A DNA stretch of 64,000 bases from Pedobacter sp. ISL-64 (GCF_018613605.1 NZ_JAGGPU010000009.1:142942-206941); one strand, 5' to 3'. Positions 17,083 through 25,500 are shown, counted from the stretch's first letter. The notes: generated by a model not told the origin, from the letters alone. Made by a program: numbers and translations.

Positions 17083-18105
17083 TTGCTTTGCGCTTGAGCC
17101 CCTAACGTTTAAGATAGTGGGTAACGACACCTGCATGTTTTCAACAGGCTTTCCTACTTTCTTAAGCTTGTTCAATAAAATTTTCATCACGTTTTCTGCA
17201 ATGGCCTCAAGAGGCTGTGCAATAGCTGTAACCGGAGGCTCGCAAAACTCCAGGATTTCGAAATCATCAAAAGAAACAACAGCCATATCCTTGTGGATCT
17301 GAATACCTAGTTTTCTAAAAGTTCTTAAACCGTCTAAACAAATATAGTTGGCAGCAAAAACTACCGCATCTAGCTGTTTCTCTGCTTTAAAAAACTTTAT
17401 CATCTCCTCAATTGATTCGGCAGAGTTTACATATTTAATCTTCTTTACAATTGCCGGCAAGTTATATTTTTCTACAGCGCTTTCGTAACCCGCCAAGCGG
17501 TCTACCATCTGTTGTTGTAAGGTATCGATGGTTACAAAACCTATTCTTTTATAATTATTCTTAATGAGGTGCTCGGTAGCTTCGTAGGTACTGCTTAGAT
17601 TATCGATTATTACATAATCTGTTTTAACGTCCTGTACATACCGATCGAAAAGTACCACCGGGGCGTCTGTTTGAATCAATTTTTTAACTTCTTCTTCCAA
17701 ACCTTCAGGCAAGGCCATAATATAGCCATCAACATGCCTGTCTTTAAAAATCTGCAGCAATTCTATTGCCTTTTCGGTATCGTTCCTGGTACTGCTAAAA
17801 AGTATCTTATAACCAAGGCTCGAAGCAATTTCATCAATTCGGCGTGCTATACCCGAGAAAAAAGGTTCAGAAATATCATCAACCAAGAAGCCTATAATTT
17901 TTGTTTTGCCTGTTCTTAAACTTGTTGCAAGGGTATTGGGCTGATAATTTAATTCAGCAACCAGTTCTAAAACTTTTTTGGTAAGCGATTCGCTAATATT
18001 TTTTTCTCTTGCTTTCCCATTAATCACAAACGATACGGTGGTAATGGAAATATTTAATTGTTTAGCGATATCTTTAATCGAAACGCGTTTCTTCATCACA
18101 GGCAT
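17080..18105 (-). CDS. LacI-family transcriptional regulator
   Basis: The N-terminal HTH reads VSIKDIAKQLNISITTVSFVINGKAREKNIS with hinge-helix LNYQPNTLATSLRTGKTKIIG. It is followed by a periplasmic-binding-protein-like effector domain (residues about 65-341; DISEPFFSGIARRID, VDGYIMALPEG, DAVVFAANYICLDGLR). At 341 residues it has normal length. The effector is probably a sugar. No transport or catabolic gene is adjacent, so its targets lie elsewhere; a LacI-type palindrome sits before nagA at 8408-8419. It is convergent with frr. The start at 18105 (MPVMKKR) could also be three codons later. Confidence 0.92.
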   Translation of the reverse strand: MPVMKKRVSIKDIAKQLNISITTVSFVINGKAREKNISESLTKKVLELVAELNYQPNTLATSLRTGKTKIIGFLVDDISEPFFSGIARRIDEIASSLGYKILFSSTRNDTEKAIELLQIFKDRHVDGYIMALPEGLEEEVKKLIQTDAPVVLFDRYVQDVKTDYVIIDNLSSTYEATEHLIKNNYKRIGFVTIDTLQQQMVDRLAGYESAVEKYNLPAIVKKIKYVNSAESIEEMIKFFKAEKQLDAVVFAANYICLDGLRTFRKLGIQIHKDMAVVSFDDFEILEFCEPPVTAIAQPLEAIAENVMKILLNKLKKVGKPVENMQVSLPTILNVRGSSAKQ

Positions 18106-18180
18106 TGAACGAATAAAATTTTGATTGGTAATATAACAATATATCTATAAATATAGGAGGGTTATGAAAAAAACTAGGCT

Positions 18181-18215
18181 AAAAAGAAAAAGAGCAACCT
18201 ATCCAGGATTGCTCA
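18181..18215 (-). terminator. Terminator of the tRNA-like transcription unit
   Basis: On the minus strand GAGCAATCC and GGTTGCTC pair around TGGATA and are followed by TTTTTCTTTTT. No T-run exists on the plus strand, so it works only for transcripts leaving the two tRNA-like genes. Confidence 0.85.
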
Positions 18216-18245
18216 ATTAACTAACTTATTATTCATAAAAAATGC

Positions 18246-18389
18246 TGTTGGGGAAGGAGTCGAACCTTCAAGGGGTAGTTAGCTACAGTTCAAAAAATTA
18301 ATTTGTGGTCAACCCAATAAACTGCGTTTGTCCCATTATTCCCCACCACCGAGACAAGGAGGCGTGTCTGCCAATTTCACCACCCAACA
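18246..18389 (-). tRNA. tRNA-like gene 1, 144 nt, with a 76-nt variable region
   Basis: Read on the minus strand, TGTTGGG and CCCAACA form a 7-bp acceptor stem, and a canonical T-arm is present (GAAGG/TCCTTC with loop TTCGACT). The D-arm (GTG AAATTGGCAGA CAC) resembles class II leucine tRNAs. The anticodon arm would be CCTCC TTGTCTC GGTGG, with an internal U-U mismatch, nominal anticodon GUC and a U at position 37, where a purine is normal. The variable region is 76 nt and begins GGGGAATAATGGGA and ends CTAACTACCCC, so GGGG/CCCC closes it. No CCA is encoded. It is not a standard tRNA; the amino acid, if any, cannot be assigned. Confidence 0.65.
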
Positions 18390-18391
18390 AT

Positions 18392-18461
18392 TTTAGTCAT
18401 TAGTCCAAAGTCTGCAGTCATAAGTCTACTAAAGACTATGGACTCTTGACTTAGGACTAAA
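18392..18461. repeat. AGTC-word inverted repeat between the tRNA-like genes
   Basis: The spacer consists of repeats of AGTC/GACT words (TAGTCCAAAGTCTGCAGTC against GACTATGGACTCTTGAC) that can fold back imperfectly. It is a common low-complexity intergenic repeat type in this family. Confidence 0.5.
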
Positions 18462-18466
18462 GCCGC

Positions 18467-18579
18467 TGTAGGGGAAGGAATCGAACCTTCAAGGAGTGGT
18501 TAGTACCGAAACCGGTATATTCCCATTATTCTCCGCCACCGAGACAAGGAGGTGTGTCTGCCTGTTTCACCACCCTACA
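18467..18579 (-). tRNA. tRNA-like gene 2, 113 nt, with a 45-nt variable region
   Basis: Same plan as gene 1: acceptor TGTAGGG/CCCTACA, D-arm GTG AAACAGGCAGA CAC, anticodon arm CCTCC TTGTCTC GGTGG identical to gene 1 in all 17 bases, and T-arm GAAGG TTCGATT CCTTC. The 45-nt variable region is closed by GGAG/CTCC, where gene 1 has GGGG/CCCC. It holds the conserved AATAATGGGA and CTAACCA flanks and an inner hairpin TACCG GTTT CGGTA. The acceptor change (TGTTGGG to TGTAGGG with a matching partner) and the variable-arm change are compensatory, which supports both helices. It lies first in the transcript, about 45 bases after the predicted start site. Confidence 0.65.
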
Positions 18580-18630
18580 TTATGTTATGCAATTTTGAAA
18601 GAACGTTTCCTTTTTGTTAATTGCTTGATA

Positions 18631-18662
18631 CAAATGTAAAGGAACAACCAATACCTTGCAAA
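18631..18662 (-). promoter_or_regulatory. Promoter of the tRNA-like transcription unit
   Basis: On the minus strand TTTG (18662-18659), a 20-base spacer and TACATTTG (18638-18631) match the Bacteroidota promoter consensus. It drives transcription towards the two tRNA-like genes. Confidence 0.7.
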
Positions 18663-18735
18663 TATTTTAAACATTTAATTTTATTTTTATAATATTGATA
18701 AATATTCGTAAATTCGCTTATCATAATTCAAAAAT

Positions 18736-19212
18736 ATGCTTAAAAAAGACAATTCCAATTTAGAAATTGACAACCTCGACATCGATATATTGAAACAATT
18801 GATGCAGGATGCCACTAAACCTTATACAGAAATCGCTAAAGATCTGATTGTTTCGGGTGGAACGATACACGTTAGGATGAAGAAACTGCAGGAAATGGGC
18901 ATTATTAAAGGCTCGCACTTAATCATTGATCCGCAGAAGGCTGGGTATGATATCTGTGCTTTTTTGGGTATTTACCTGGAGAAAGGAATCCAGTACAAAG
19001 ATGCAGTTGCACAATTGAGCAAAATTAAAGAAGTAGTAGAATTGCATTATACTACCGGTGCCTACAGTATGTTTGCCAAAATTATCTGCAGGGATACCAA
19101 TCATTTACGCCACGTTTTAAACGAAGAAATACAGGCCGTGAACGGTATTCAGCGCACGGAGACTTTAATCTCGTTAGAAGAGAGCATAAAGCGTCAGATT
19201 GAGCTGGGGTAA
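18736..19212 (+). CDS. Lrp/AsnC-family transcriptional regulator
   Basis: The 158-residue protein has an AsnC-type HTH (LDIDILKQLMQDATKPYTEIAKDL, GTIHVRMKKLQEMGIIKGSHL, about residues 16-65). It is followed by the RAM/AsnC effector domain (CAFLGIYLEKGIQ, VVELHYTTGAYSMFAKIIC, about 75-150). Family members sense amino acids and act as octamers. It has no operon partner: tRNA-like genes lie divergent upstream, and a long non-coding repeat array lies downstream. Ligand unknown. Confidence 0.9.
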   Translation: MLKKDNSNLEIDNLDIDILKQLMQDATKPYTEIAKDLIVSGGTIHVRMKKLQEMGIIKGSHLIIDPQKAGYDICAFLGIYLEKGIQYKDAVAQLSKIKEVVELHYTTGAYSMFAKIICRDTNHLRHVLNEEIQAVNGIQRTETLISLEESIKRQIELG

Positions 19213-19330
19213 AGCAGAAAGACTAAAGGTGAAAGGCTAAAGCAAAAGATATTATTAAGAACATCGAGCTTAAATGATCTTATATGTCTTATATGGTAAA
19301 AATCATTAGGTAATGGTTAGTGGCTTATTT

Positions 19331-19601
19331 GAAAATGAGGGCTCAGTAATGCTTCGGGAACAATAGCCCCGTTATCTACTATAGCTCCGATAAAGGATCG
19401 GAGGCTGCCGCTGCTACCTGGTTTAGTAACAAAGGTTTGTGCAGGGTAAGCATCCAAGCAAAAATAGCATCAACTAAAGAGCCACCTAGGCCCGATTGAA
19501 GTGAACATGAAGCCGCAGGCGAAATAAAACGGAAAGCAGGAGGAAACGCAGATAGTTGTACAGAAACTGCTCTCCTAATTGCCTTTATATAATTTTTATC
19601 T
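19331..19601. repeat. Structured 271-base repeat, copy 1
   Basis: First of three head-to-tail copies with an exact period of 271 bases. It contains the hairpin GCTCCGAT..GATCGGAGGC and a GTGC/GCAT pair. The inner block AAAGAGCCACCTAGGCCC and the small hairpin GCCGCAGGC are shared with copy 2. No open reading frame of note lies on either strand. Confidence 0.75.
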
Positions 19602-19872
19602 GAAAATGAGCATTCAGTAATACTTCGGAAACAGCAGTCCCGTTATTCGCTATAGCTCCGATAAAGGATCGGAGGCTGCCACTGCTACCGGGTTTAGAAA
19701 CAAAGGTTTGTGCAGGTAAGCACCCAGCCAAAAATAACACCACCTAAAGAGCCACCTAGGCCCGATTGAAGTGAAGATGAAGCCGCAGGCGAAATAAAAC
19801 GAAAAGCGGGAAAAAACCCAGATAGTTCTACAGACGCTGCGCTCCTAATAGCTTTTATATAATTTTTTATTT
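19602..19872. repeat. Structured 271-base repeat, copy 2
   Basis: Second copy. Visible helices are AGCAGT/ACTGCT, the hairpin AGCTCCGAT..ATCGGAGGCT and GTGC AGGTAA GCAC. Its end on the minus strand reads AGGAGCGCAG, also found at the edge of the element at 63538. Confidence 0.75.
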
Positions 19873-20117
19873 GAAATGAGCATTCAATATTAATCGGGAA
19901 CAGTAGTCCCGTTATTCGCTATAGCCGATGAAGAATCGGGCTGCCGCTACTACCGGGTTTAGGAACAAAGGTTTGTGTAGCTAAACACCCAGCCAAAAGT
20001 AGCACCACCTAACGAGCCACTTAGACCTGATTGGAGTGAGCATCCCGGCATTTTCAGTCGGGATAAAACGGAAAGCAGGAAGAAACCTGGATAATTATAC
20101 AGGAATTGCTCTTCTAA
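19873..20117. repeat. Structured repeat, copy 3 (diverged)
   Basis: Third copy, about 245 bases and more diverged. Differences fall in pairs: AGTAG/CTACT for AGCAG/CTGCT, AGCCGAT..ATCGGGCT for AGCTCCGAT..ATCGGAGGCT, and GTGT AGCTAA ACAC for GTGC AGGTAA GCAC. One hairpin (GCCGCAGGC) is replaced by an unrelated one (CCCGGCA..GTCGGG). Such changes indicate a conserved RNA fold rather than conserved sequence. Confidence 0.75.
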
Positions 20118-20204
20118 CCTTTAATATTATAATCTGATAACGAATGTCCTTCGACTACGCTCAGGGTGACATAACACTATAATACGTTGTTGTAAAAACT
20201 ATTA

Positions 20205-20289
20205 TTTTAGCTTAGTCGAGATATTAAGTCTGGAGCCAGGTTTATCAAGACAGATTTCTCGGCTGCGTTGCACTCCGCTCGAAATGACG
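20205..20289. repeat. Interspersed repeat, copy B
   Basis: The right part (TCAAGACAGATTTCTCGGC, TGCGTTGCACTCCGCTCG, AAATGACG) matches copy A at 7031-7115 in all but a few positions. A related motif, CCTTCGACTACGCTCAGGG, precedes it at about 20146. It ends eight bases before the feoB stop. Confidence 0.7.
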
Positions 20290-20296
20290 GATCTAT

Positions 20297-22435
20297 TTAT
20301 TTCAACAACTGATAAGCAACAAGCGCAGCAACGTAAGCCATGGCTGTCATATAAGCCAATTGGATAACCGGCCATTTCCAGCCTTTAGTTTCGCGGTATA
20401 CAATAGCTACTGTGCTCATACATTGCATGGCAAAAGCATAAAAAAGCATTAATGAAATGCCAGTAGCAAAAGTATATACAGGCAAACCGGTACGACTGTT
20501 AACCGAGGCCGACATGCGTTCTCTAATGGTGCTTGTATCCTCATCACCGCCATCGACGCTATAAATCGTAGCCATAGTACCTACAAAAGCTTCGCGGGCA
20601 GCAAAAGAGGTAATTAAACCAATGCCAATTTTCCAATCATAACCCAGCGGGCGGATGGCAGGCTCGATCCAATGGCCAAGAATGCCCACATAAGAGTTTT
20701 CCAATTTCTCGGTAGCCACCAGGGTTTTAATGTGATCTGTATTTTTTGTAGTATCGGCCAGAGCAGATTCGTATTTTTTATCGATACTTTCGAAACGGCT
20801 TCCCGGCCCGAAAGAGGCCATTACCCAAAGAATGATGGAAATGGCGATGATTACCTTACCCGCTTCGAAAACAAAAGTTTTTGATTTCTCGTACATGGTG
20901 TAGAACACATTTTTCCACCTTGGCATGCGGTAAACCGGCAACTCCATGATAAAATAAGATCTTTCTTTGGTTTTGATGATGAATTTCATTACCCAGGCCA
21001 CCAGTACCGCAGCAATAATCCCTACCAGGTACATCACCATTAGCGCCAGTCCCTGCAGGTTAAAAACACCTAAAACGGTTTGAGAAGGAATAATTAACGA
21101 AATGATTAAAATATATACCGGAAGCCTTGCCGAACAGCTTACCAATGGGGTAACCATGATAGTAATCATCCTGTCTTTCCAGTTTTCGATATTTCTTGCA
21201 GCCATGATAGACGGAACTGCACAAGCCAAACCGCCGATCATCGGCACCACCGATTTACCGTTAAGGCCAACCTTGCTCATAATTTTATCCATCATAAAGG
21301 TAACACGGGCCATGTAGCCAGTATCTTCCAAAATGGATATAAAGGCAAAAAGGATTGCAATCTGTGGGATAAACACGAATATGCCGCCTAGCCCGGCAAC
21401 AACACCATCCAATAACAGATCGGTAAGCATGCCCGCCGGCAAATATTCGTGACCGGTACTCGTTATAAAACCAAAACCAGTCTCAATCCAGTCCATTGGA
21501 TAAGATGACCAGGCAAATATGGCATTGAAAATAACAAAAAGAATCAGCAAGAAAATGGCAAATCCCCATACTTTATGGGTTAAAATAGCATCTAATTTAT
21601 CGCTGAAAGAAAACTTCTTTTCGGTACCCTTGTCAACAACCACATCAGATAAAATAGTACTGAGGTGTTTGTACCTGGCAATGGTTTCTGCAGCCTGAAT
21701 TTTTGAAGACTCAAAATGGTGCGACTGCTCTATATTTTCAATTTCTTCCTGTTCTTTTTCGGTAAAGAAAGTTAAATGCTCATGTTGGTGCAAAACCTGC
21801 AGCGCATAATAATCGTTATCAGAATTAAGTTTCGATTTTATGGCATTAATAGCTTCAGGAGCCAGAAAATTCACATCTACATCCTGGAGCTGTGTGGCAA
21901 TTTTATTGGTATTGGCAATAGCCTGTTTTAGTTTGTCAATCCCAATGTTGTTCCGTGCTGAAATGGGAACCACCTGGACACCCAGTTTCTCTGCAAGTTT
22001 ATCCAGATTGATCTCGATCCCTTGTTTATCCGAAAGATCGATCATATTCAGGGCCAAAATCATAGGAATGCCTAAATCTGCCACTTGCGAATACAAAAGC
22101 ATATTACGCTTTAAATTGGAAGCATCGGCAATGAGGACAATAACATCAGGATGGCTATTGTTTTTTTTATCTGCAAGTACTTGAAAAACGATGCTTTCAT
22201 CAGCACTTTTCGGATATAAACTATACGTTCCCGGTAAATCTATTATTTCGGCTTCTTTACCATTGGCAAGTTTTGTAAAACCTGTTTTCTTATCGACAGT
22301 AATGCCTGGAAAATTTCCGATTTTTTGATTTAACCCTGTTAAACGGTTAAATAAAGTAGATTTACCTGTATTGGGATTACCAACTAACGCAACTTTAATA
22401 TCCAAACCCAGCTTTTTATTGAATAATGATAACAT
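20297..22435 (-). CDS. feoB: Ferrous iron transporter FeoB
   Basis: The N-terminal G domain shows G1 GNPNTGKST, the GNFPGITVDKKTG switch, G3 DLPGTYSLYP and G4 NMID. A helical region and the membrane domain follow, with gate motifs GLACAVPSIMAARNIENWKDR and PLVSCSARLPVYILI. FeoB moves Fe2+ across the inner membrane. I place the start at 22435 (MLSLFNKKLG, 712 residues), because the longer frame from 22507 would overlap feoA by 92 bases and add residues outside the family. Even so, the gene overlaps the feoA end by 20 bases. Together with FeoA it forms the standard operon. Confidence 0.95.
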   Translation of the reverse strand: MLSLFNKKLGLDIKVALVGNPNTGKSTLFNRLTGLNQKIGNFPGITVDKKTGFTKLANGKEAEIIDLPGTYSLYPKSADESIVFQVLADKKNNSHPDVIVLIADASNLKRNMLLYSQVADLGIPMILALNMIDLSDKQGIEINLDKLAEKLGVQVVPISARNNIGIDKLKQAIANTNKIATQLQDVDVNFLAPEAINAIKSKLNSDNDYYALQVLHQHEHLTFFTEKEQEEIENIEQSHHFESSKIQAAETIARYKHLSTILSDVVVDKGTEKKFSFSDKLDAILTHKVWGFAIFLLILFVIFNAIFAWSSYPMDWIETGFGFITSTGHEYLPAGMLTDLLLDGVVAGLGGIFVFIPQIAILFAFISILEDTGYMARVTFMMDKIMSKVGLNGKSVVPMIGGLACAVPSIMAARNIENWKDRMITIMVTPLVSCSARLPVYILIISLIIPSQTVLGVFNLQGLALMVMYLVGIIAAVLVAWVMKFIIKTKERSYFIMELPVYRMPRWKNVFYTMYEKSKTFVFEAGKVIIAISIILWVMASFGPGSRFESIDKKYESALADTTKNTDHIKTLVATEKLENSYVGILGHWIEPAIRPLGYDWKIGIGLITSFAAREAFVGTMATIYSVDGGDEDTSTIRERMSASVNSRTGLPVYTFATGISLMLFYAFAMQCMSTVAIVYRETKGWKWPVIQLAYMTAMAYVAALVAYQLLK

Positions 22436-22631
22436 CGGCTTCGCTTTTACGCAAGCAAAGCTGATAACCAGCAACACGGATCGCCATTGGATCGCCCAGA
22501 GGAGCAAAACGCTCTACTTCTACCACCTCACCCGGCAAGCAGCCCATCTCCATCAACTTTACAGACATATCTAAATCTGTAAAAGCTACAATTGTTCCTT
22601 TTTCTCCAACTTTTAGGTGCGACAGTTTCAT
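22416..22631 (-). CDS. feoA: FeoA-type accessory protein
   Basis: This 71-residue SH3-like protein has the FeoA pattern MKLSHLKVGEKGTIVAF, KLMEMGCLPGEVVEVERFAPLGDPMAIRV, GYQLCLRKSEADVI. It is a small cytoplasmic partner of FeoB. It overlaps feoB by 20 bases, so translation is probably coupled. A promoter-like pair lies 15-46 bases upstream. Confidence 0.93.
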   Translation of the reverse strand: MKLSHLKVGEKGTIVAFTDLDMSVKLMEMGCLPGEVVEVERFAPLGDPMAIRVAGYQLCLRKSEADVIIIQ

Positions 22632-22646
22632 GTGCTAAATTTGGCG

Positions 22647-22677
22647 CAAGTTAACCTTTCTTTAGATTTATTCCAAA
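22647..22677 (-). promoter_or_regulatory. Candidate feoAB promoter
   Basis: On the minus strand TTTG (22677-22674), 20 bases and TAACTTG (22653-22647) approximate the consensus; one T is missing in the -7 box. No clear Fur box was recognised. Confidence 0.4.
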
Positions 22678-22728
22678 TAAGATAGTCGTGTGTGGGATAT
22701 AAATTACACAGCTTTACCCTAAAATGAT

Positions 22729-25500
22729 CTAGTTCCGCTGTCTGCCCCCGCCAAAGCCGCCACCGCCATTACCTCCACGGTTCCTGCCACCCTCTTCGCC
22801 TCCCCTGATGCGGTTTTTACCCCCCATGCGGTTAAGTGAATAGGTAAACGAAAACATAAAATAACGCTGCAGTACATTATAACTTACATCCTGGATGGTA
22901 TTGTTATTGGCTGTACGGCTTACGCCCTGGTTTTCGTTCAGCAAATCGTTTACCGCCGCTTTAAAGGTTCCCCTGTTTTTAAAGAACTGTTTGCTGATGT
23001 AAGAATTAACCAGGGTAAAATGAGTATCAAAACCCTCTCCCCTTCCGGTATTCTGGTTATAATCGGCATCTATTGCCCAACGGATATCACCAGGGAATAA
23101 ATAACTTACACTCACATTTGGACTAAAGGTATAATAACGCGTATTAGAATTAGGCTGAACCGAATAGGTTGCACGGTTAATCGAACCATTTAAACCAGCT
23201 GTTAAATCGAGCTTATCTAAATTGGAAACCAAGCGATAACCATTGGTAATAGACCAGCTATTGGTAATATTTTTTAAAGCGTTGGTAAAGTTTACATCCC
23301 TATCATAACTACCACTAACATTGATATGAAAGTTCAGCTTATTCTCTGCCATAATCGGCAAACTTAATGAAGAGGAAATAGACCCCGAGTAAACACCGTT
23401 TACATTCACTGGAGTAATAGCCAGTTTTCCCTGGTCTTCGCCACTTTGAATTAAGCTACTACTATTCGCAATCCGGTTTGAGGTTTGGGTAAGGTTTAAA
23501 TTCACGAATAACGATCTGTTTTTTCCAACGGTAAACGTATTGTAGGCTACGCGAAGGGTATTATTGAATTCGGGTTTCAGATCGGGGTTACCAACGGGGA
23601 TACTTTGTGTGTTGGTATTGTTCCGGATCGGCTGTAACTGCTGAATGGTTGGCTGGTTTGTGCTACCCCTATAGTTAAACACCAAGCGTTTACTGTTGCT
23701 AAAATTATACCTGAACATGGCCGAGGGCGTATAGTTGAAAATGTTCTGCTTGAGTACAAATCCCTTACTGATATTGTTATTTGTGCGATCAGTATTCTGA
23801 ACCGCCATGCCCACATTCCAATTGTATTTTTTCGCCATTTTATTAAAGCTAAAACCTGCCGAGTTGGTTAAAATGGTATTTTCGTAGGCATTGCTAAAGG
23901 TTTCATCCAATAAATCGTATTGTAAGGTAGCTGGATTGAAATTATAGGTAAAACGATCGGATGTATTGTGGTTATAACCGTTCTGATAATTAAACTCCAA
24001 GCTCAAGGTTTTATCCAGGGGCTCGGTATATACCAATCTTGTATTCTGATTGATGGACTCGCTCTCCTGATCGTTAAACTGGTCGGTCGTTTTTTGAGTG
24101 GTCGTTCCGTTTTCTTTTCTGGTTTCAGGATTTGTATTGTAATTATCAGCATCGTTATTGTTGATGTTGGTACTGAAGTTTAATGAAAGTGTTCTTCCCC
24201 TTCGCATAAATTTTTTACGCAATAAAATGTTGTTGCTAATGGATGGTGCAGTATTATGATTTCTTAACGATTGTGATCCGGTAATCATATACTTATTAAA
24301 ATCACGGGTATAGGTGCTGTTGTTTAAGCTCTCGTTATCGGTATAACTTAAATTCGGCTGTATCCGAAGTGATGTCAATGAATCAATCTTGGTATCAACC
24401 ATAAAGTTTAAGCGGTGATTTAACCGATCGGAATTATTGGTCTGATTGTTCTTAAAAACCGTAGTTTCATCACCCAATAAATTTTGCCTTACACTGTTCG
24501 ACAGAATAAGGTTGTCAGATTTATTAACGAAATAACTCAGGCTAATTTCGGTTTGATCGGCATATTCATCCGAAAAATTAAACCCGCCAGCCTTTGTATT
24601 GGTAATTCCGCCCCGGCCACCATTACTGCCGCCATTTCCTCCACCTAAACCACCACCAAAGTTTTGTTTGTTTACATTGTTGAACTGTGCAATTACGCTT
24701 AAGCGTTTGTCCTGATTAAAATGGTTGATGTTCGCATTTACATCGTAACGGTCGTTAGAACCATAACCTCCAGAACTGTTTCCGAAATAACCATTTTTCT
24801 TATCCTTTCTGGTGGTGATATTAATGATCTTGGTTCTCGAACCATCATCGATTCCGGTAAACTGTGCCTGATCTGACAGTTCATCAATAATCTGAATTTT
24901 ATCGATCATATCGGCCGGAAGATTTTTAGTGGCCAATAAAGGATCGTTCCCAAAAAACTCTTTACCATCTACCTTAACTTTTGTAATGGTTTCGCCCTGG
25001 GCTTTTACTGTTCCGGCCTTATCTACCTCTACGCCTGGCAATTTCTTTAACAGATCCTCAACTACAGCATTCTCTACCACTTTAAACGAGCTTGCATTAA
25101 ACTCGAGCGTATCCTTTTTTACTACAATTGGCGGAATTTCTGCTTTAATATCAACCGTTTGAAGGTCTATTGCGCCACCTTCTAAAACAATATCGCCCAA
25201 GGCCACATCTGTTTTATCTGCAGCGATTGTAAAATCTTTTGTAATATTCTTTAAGCCTAAAAATGCAGCATAAAGTCTGTAAGTACCCGGATTTAAGTTT
25301 TTGAAAACAAATTTTCCATCCTCGCTGGTACTCACTGCACCAACCATGCTCGAATCGGTTAGGTTTCTAACAGCCAAAGAAGCATAATCGATCGGTTTTT
25401 TATCTTTTGATTGAATAACCCGTCCGCTAACTGAACCCGTTTTCTGAGCGTAAACATAAAAAGATGATAAAATAAGTAGGAGCGTAAAAATTTGTTTCAT
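22729..25500 (-). CDS. Outer-membrane beta-barrel protein, TonB-receptor-like (paralog A)
   Basis: A signal peptide (cut near VYAQ, residue 19) is followed by a CarboxypepD_reg-like domain (SGRVIQSKDKKPIDYASLAVRN, about 24-115). Next come a plug-like domain (VVEDLLKKLPGVEVDKAGTVKAQGE, VDGKEFFGNDPLLATKNLPADMIDKIQ) and a long barrel. A Gly/Asn-rich insert (FGGGLGGGNGGSNGGRGG) lies after the plug and a Gly/Arg tail (RIRGGEEGGRNRGGNGGGG) at the end. At 923 residues it fits the outer-membrane beta-barrel family close to TonB-dependent receptors; the substrate is unknown. It is the neighbour and close paralog of the next gene upstream. Confidence 0.87.
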   Translation of the reverse strand: MKQIFTLLLILSSFYVYAQKTGSVSGRVIQSKDKKPIDYASLAVRNLTDSSMVGAVSTSEDGKFVFKNLNPGTYRLYAAFLGLKNITKDFTIAADKTDVALGDIVLEGGAIDLQTVDIKAEIPPIVVKKDTLEFNASSFKVVENAVVEDLLKKLPGVEVDKAGTVKAQGETITKVKVDGKEFFGNDPLLATKNLPADMIDKIQIIDELSDQAQFTGIDDGSRTKIINITTRKDKKNGYFGNSSGGYGSNDRYDVNANINHFNQDKRLSVIAQFNNVNKQNFGGGLGGGNGGSNGGRGGITNTKAGGFNFSDEYADQTEISLSYFVNKSDNLILSNSVRQNLLGDETTVFKNNQTNNSDRLNHRLNFMVDTKIDSLTSLRIQPNLSYTDNESLNNSTYTRDFNKYMITGSQSLRNHNTAPSISNNILLRKKFMRRGRTLSLNFSTNINNNDADNYNTNPETRKENGTTTQKTTDQFNDQESESINQNTRLVYTEPLDKTLSLEFNYQNGYNHNTSDRFTYNFNPATLQYDLLDETFSNAYENTILTNSAGFSFNKMAKKYNWNVGMAVQNTDRTNNNISKGFVLKQNIFNYTPSAMFRYNFSNSKRLVFNYRGSTNQPTIQQLQPIRNNTNTQSIPVGNPDLKPEFNNTLRVAYNTFTVGKNRSLFVNLNLTQTSNRIANSSSLIQSGEDQGKLAITPVNVNGVYSGSISSSLSLPIMAENKLNFHINVSGSYDRDVNFTNALKNITNSWSITNGYRLVSNLDKLDLTAGLNGSINRATYSVQPNSNTRYYTFSPNVSVSYLFPGDIRWAIDADYNQNTGRGEGFDTHFTLVNSYISKQFFKNRGTFKAAVNDLLNENQGVSRTANNNTIQDVSYNVLQRYFMFSFTYSLNRMGGKNRIRGGEEGGRNRGGNGGGGFGGGRQRN

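Noticed and set aside
18246..18579. tmRNA or tRNA-Sec
   Set aside because: Neither the tmRNA coding tag nor the conserved 5' GGGG-type ends are present, and the acceptor/T arms are 7+5 bp, not the 8+5 bp of bacterial tRNA-Sec.
19331..20117. RNase P RNA, or a CRISPR array
   Set aside because: The GAGGAAAGTCC-type core of RNase P is absent, and repeats are 271 bases with no short spacers, which excludes CRISPR.
22436..22507. Longer FeoB start at 22507
   Set aside because: It would overlap feoA by 92 bases and add 24 residues unlike any FeoB; the start at 22435 is followed directly by the G-domain.
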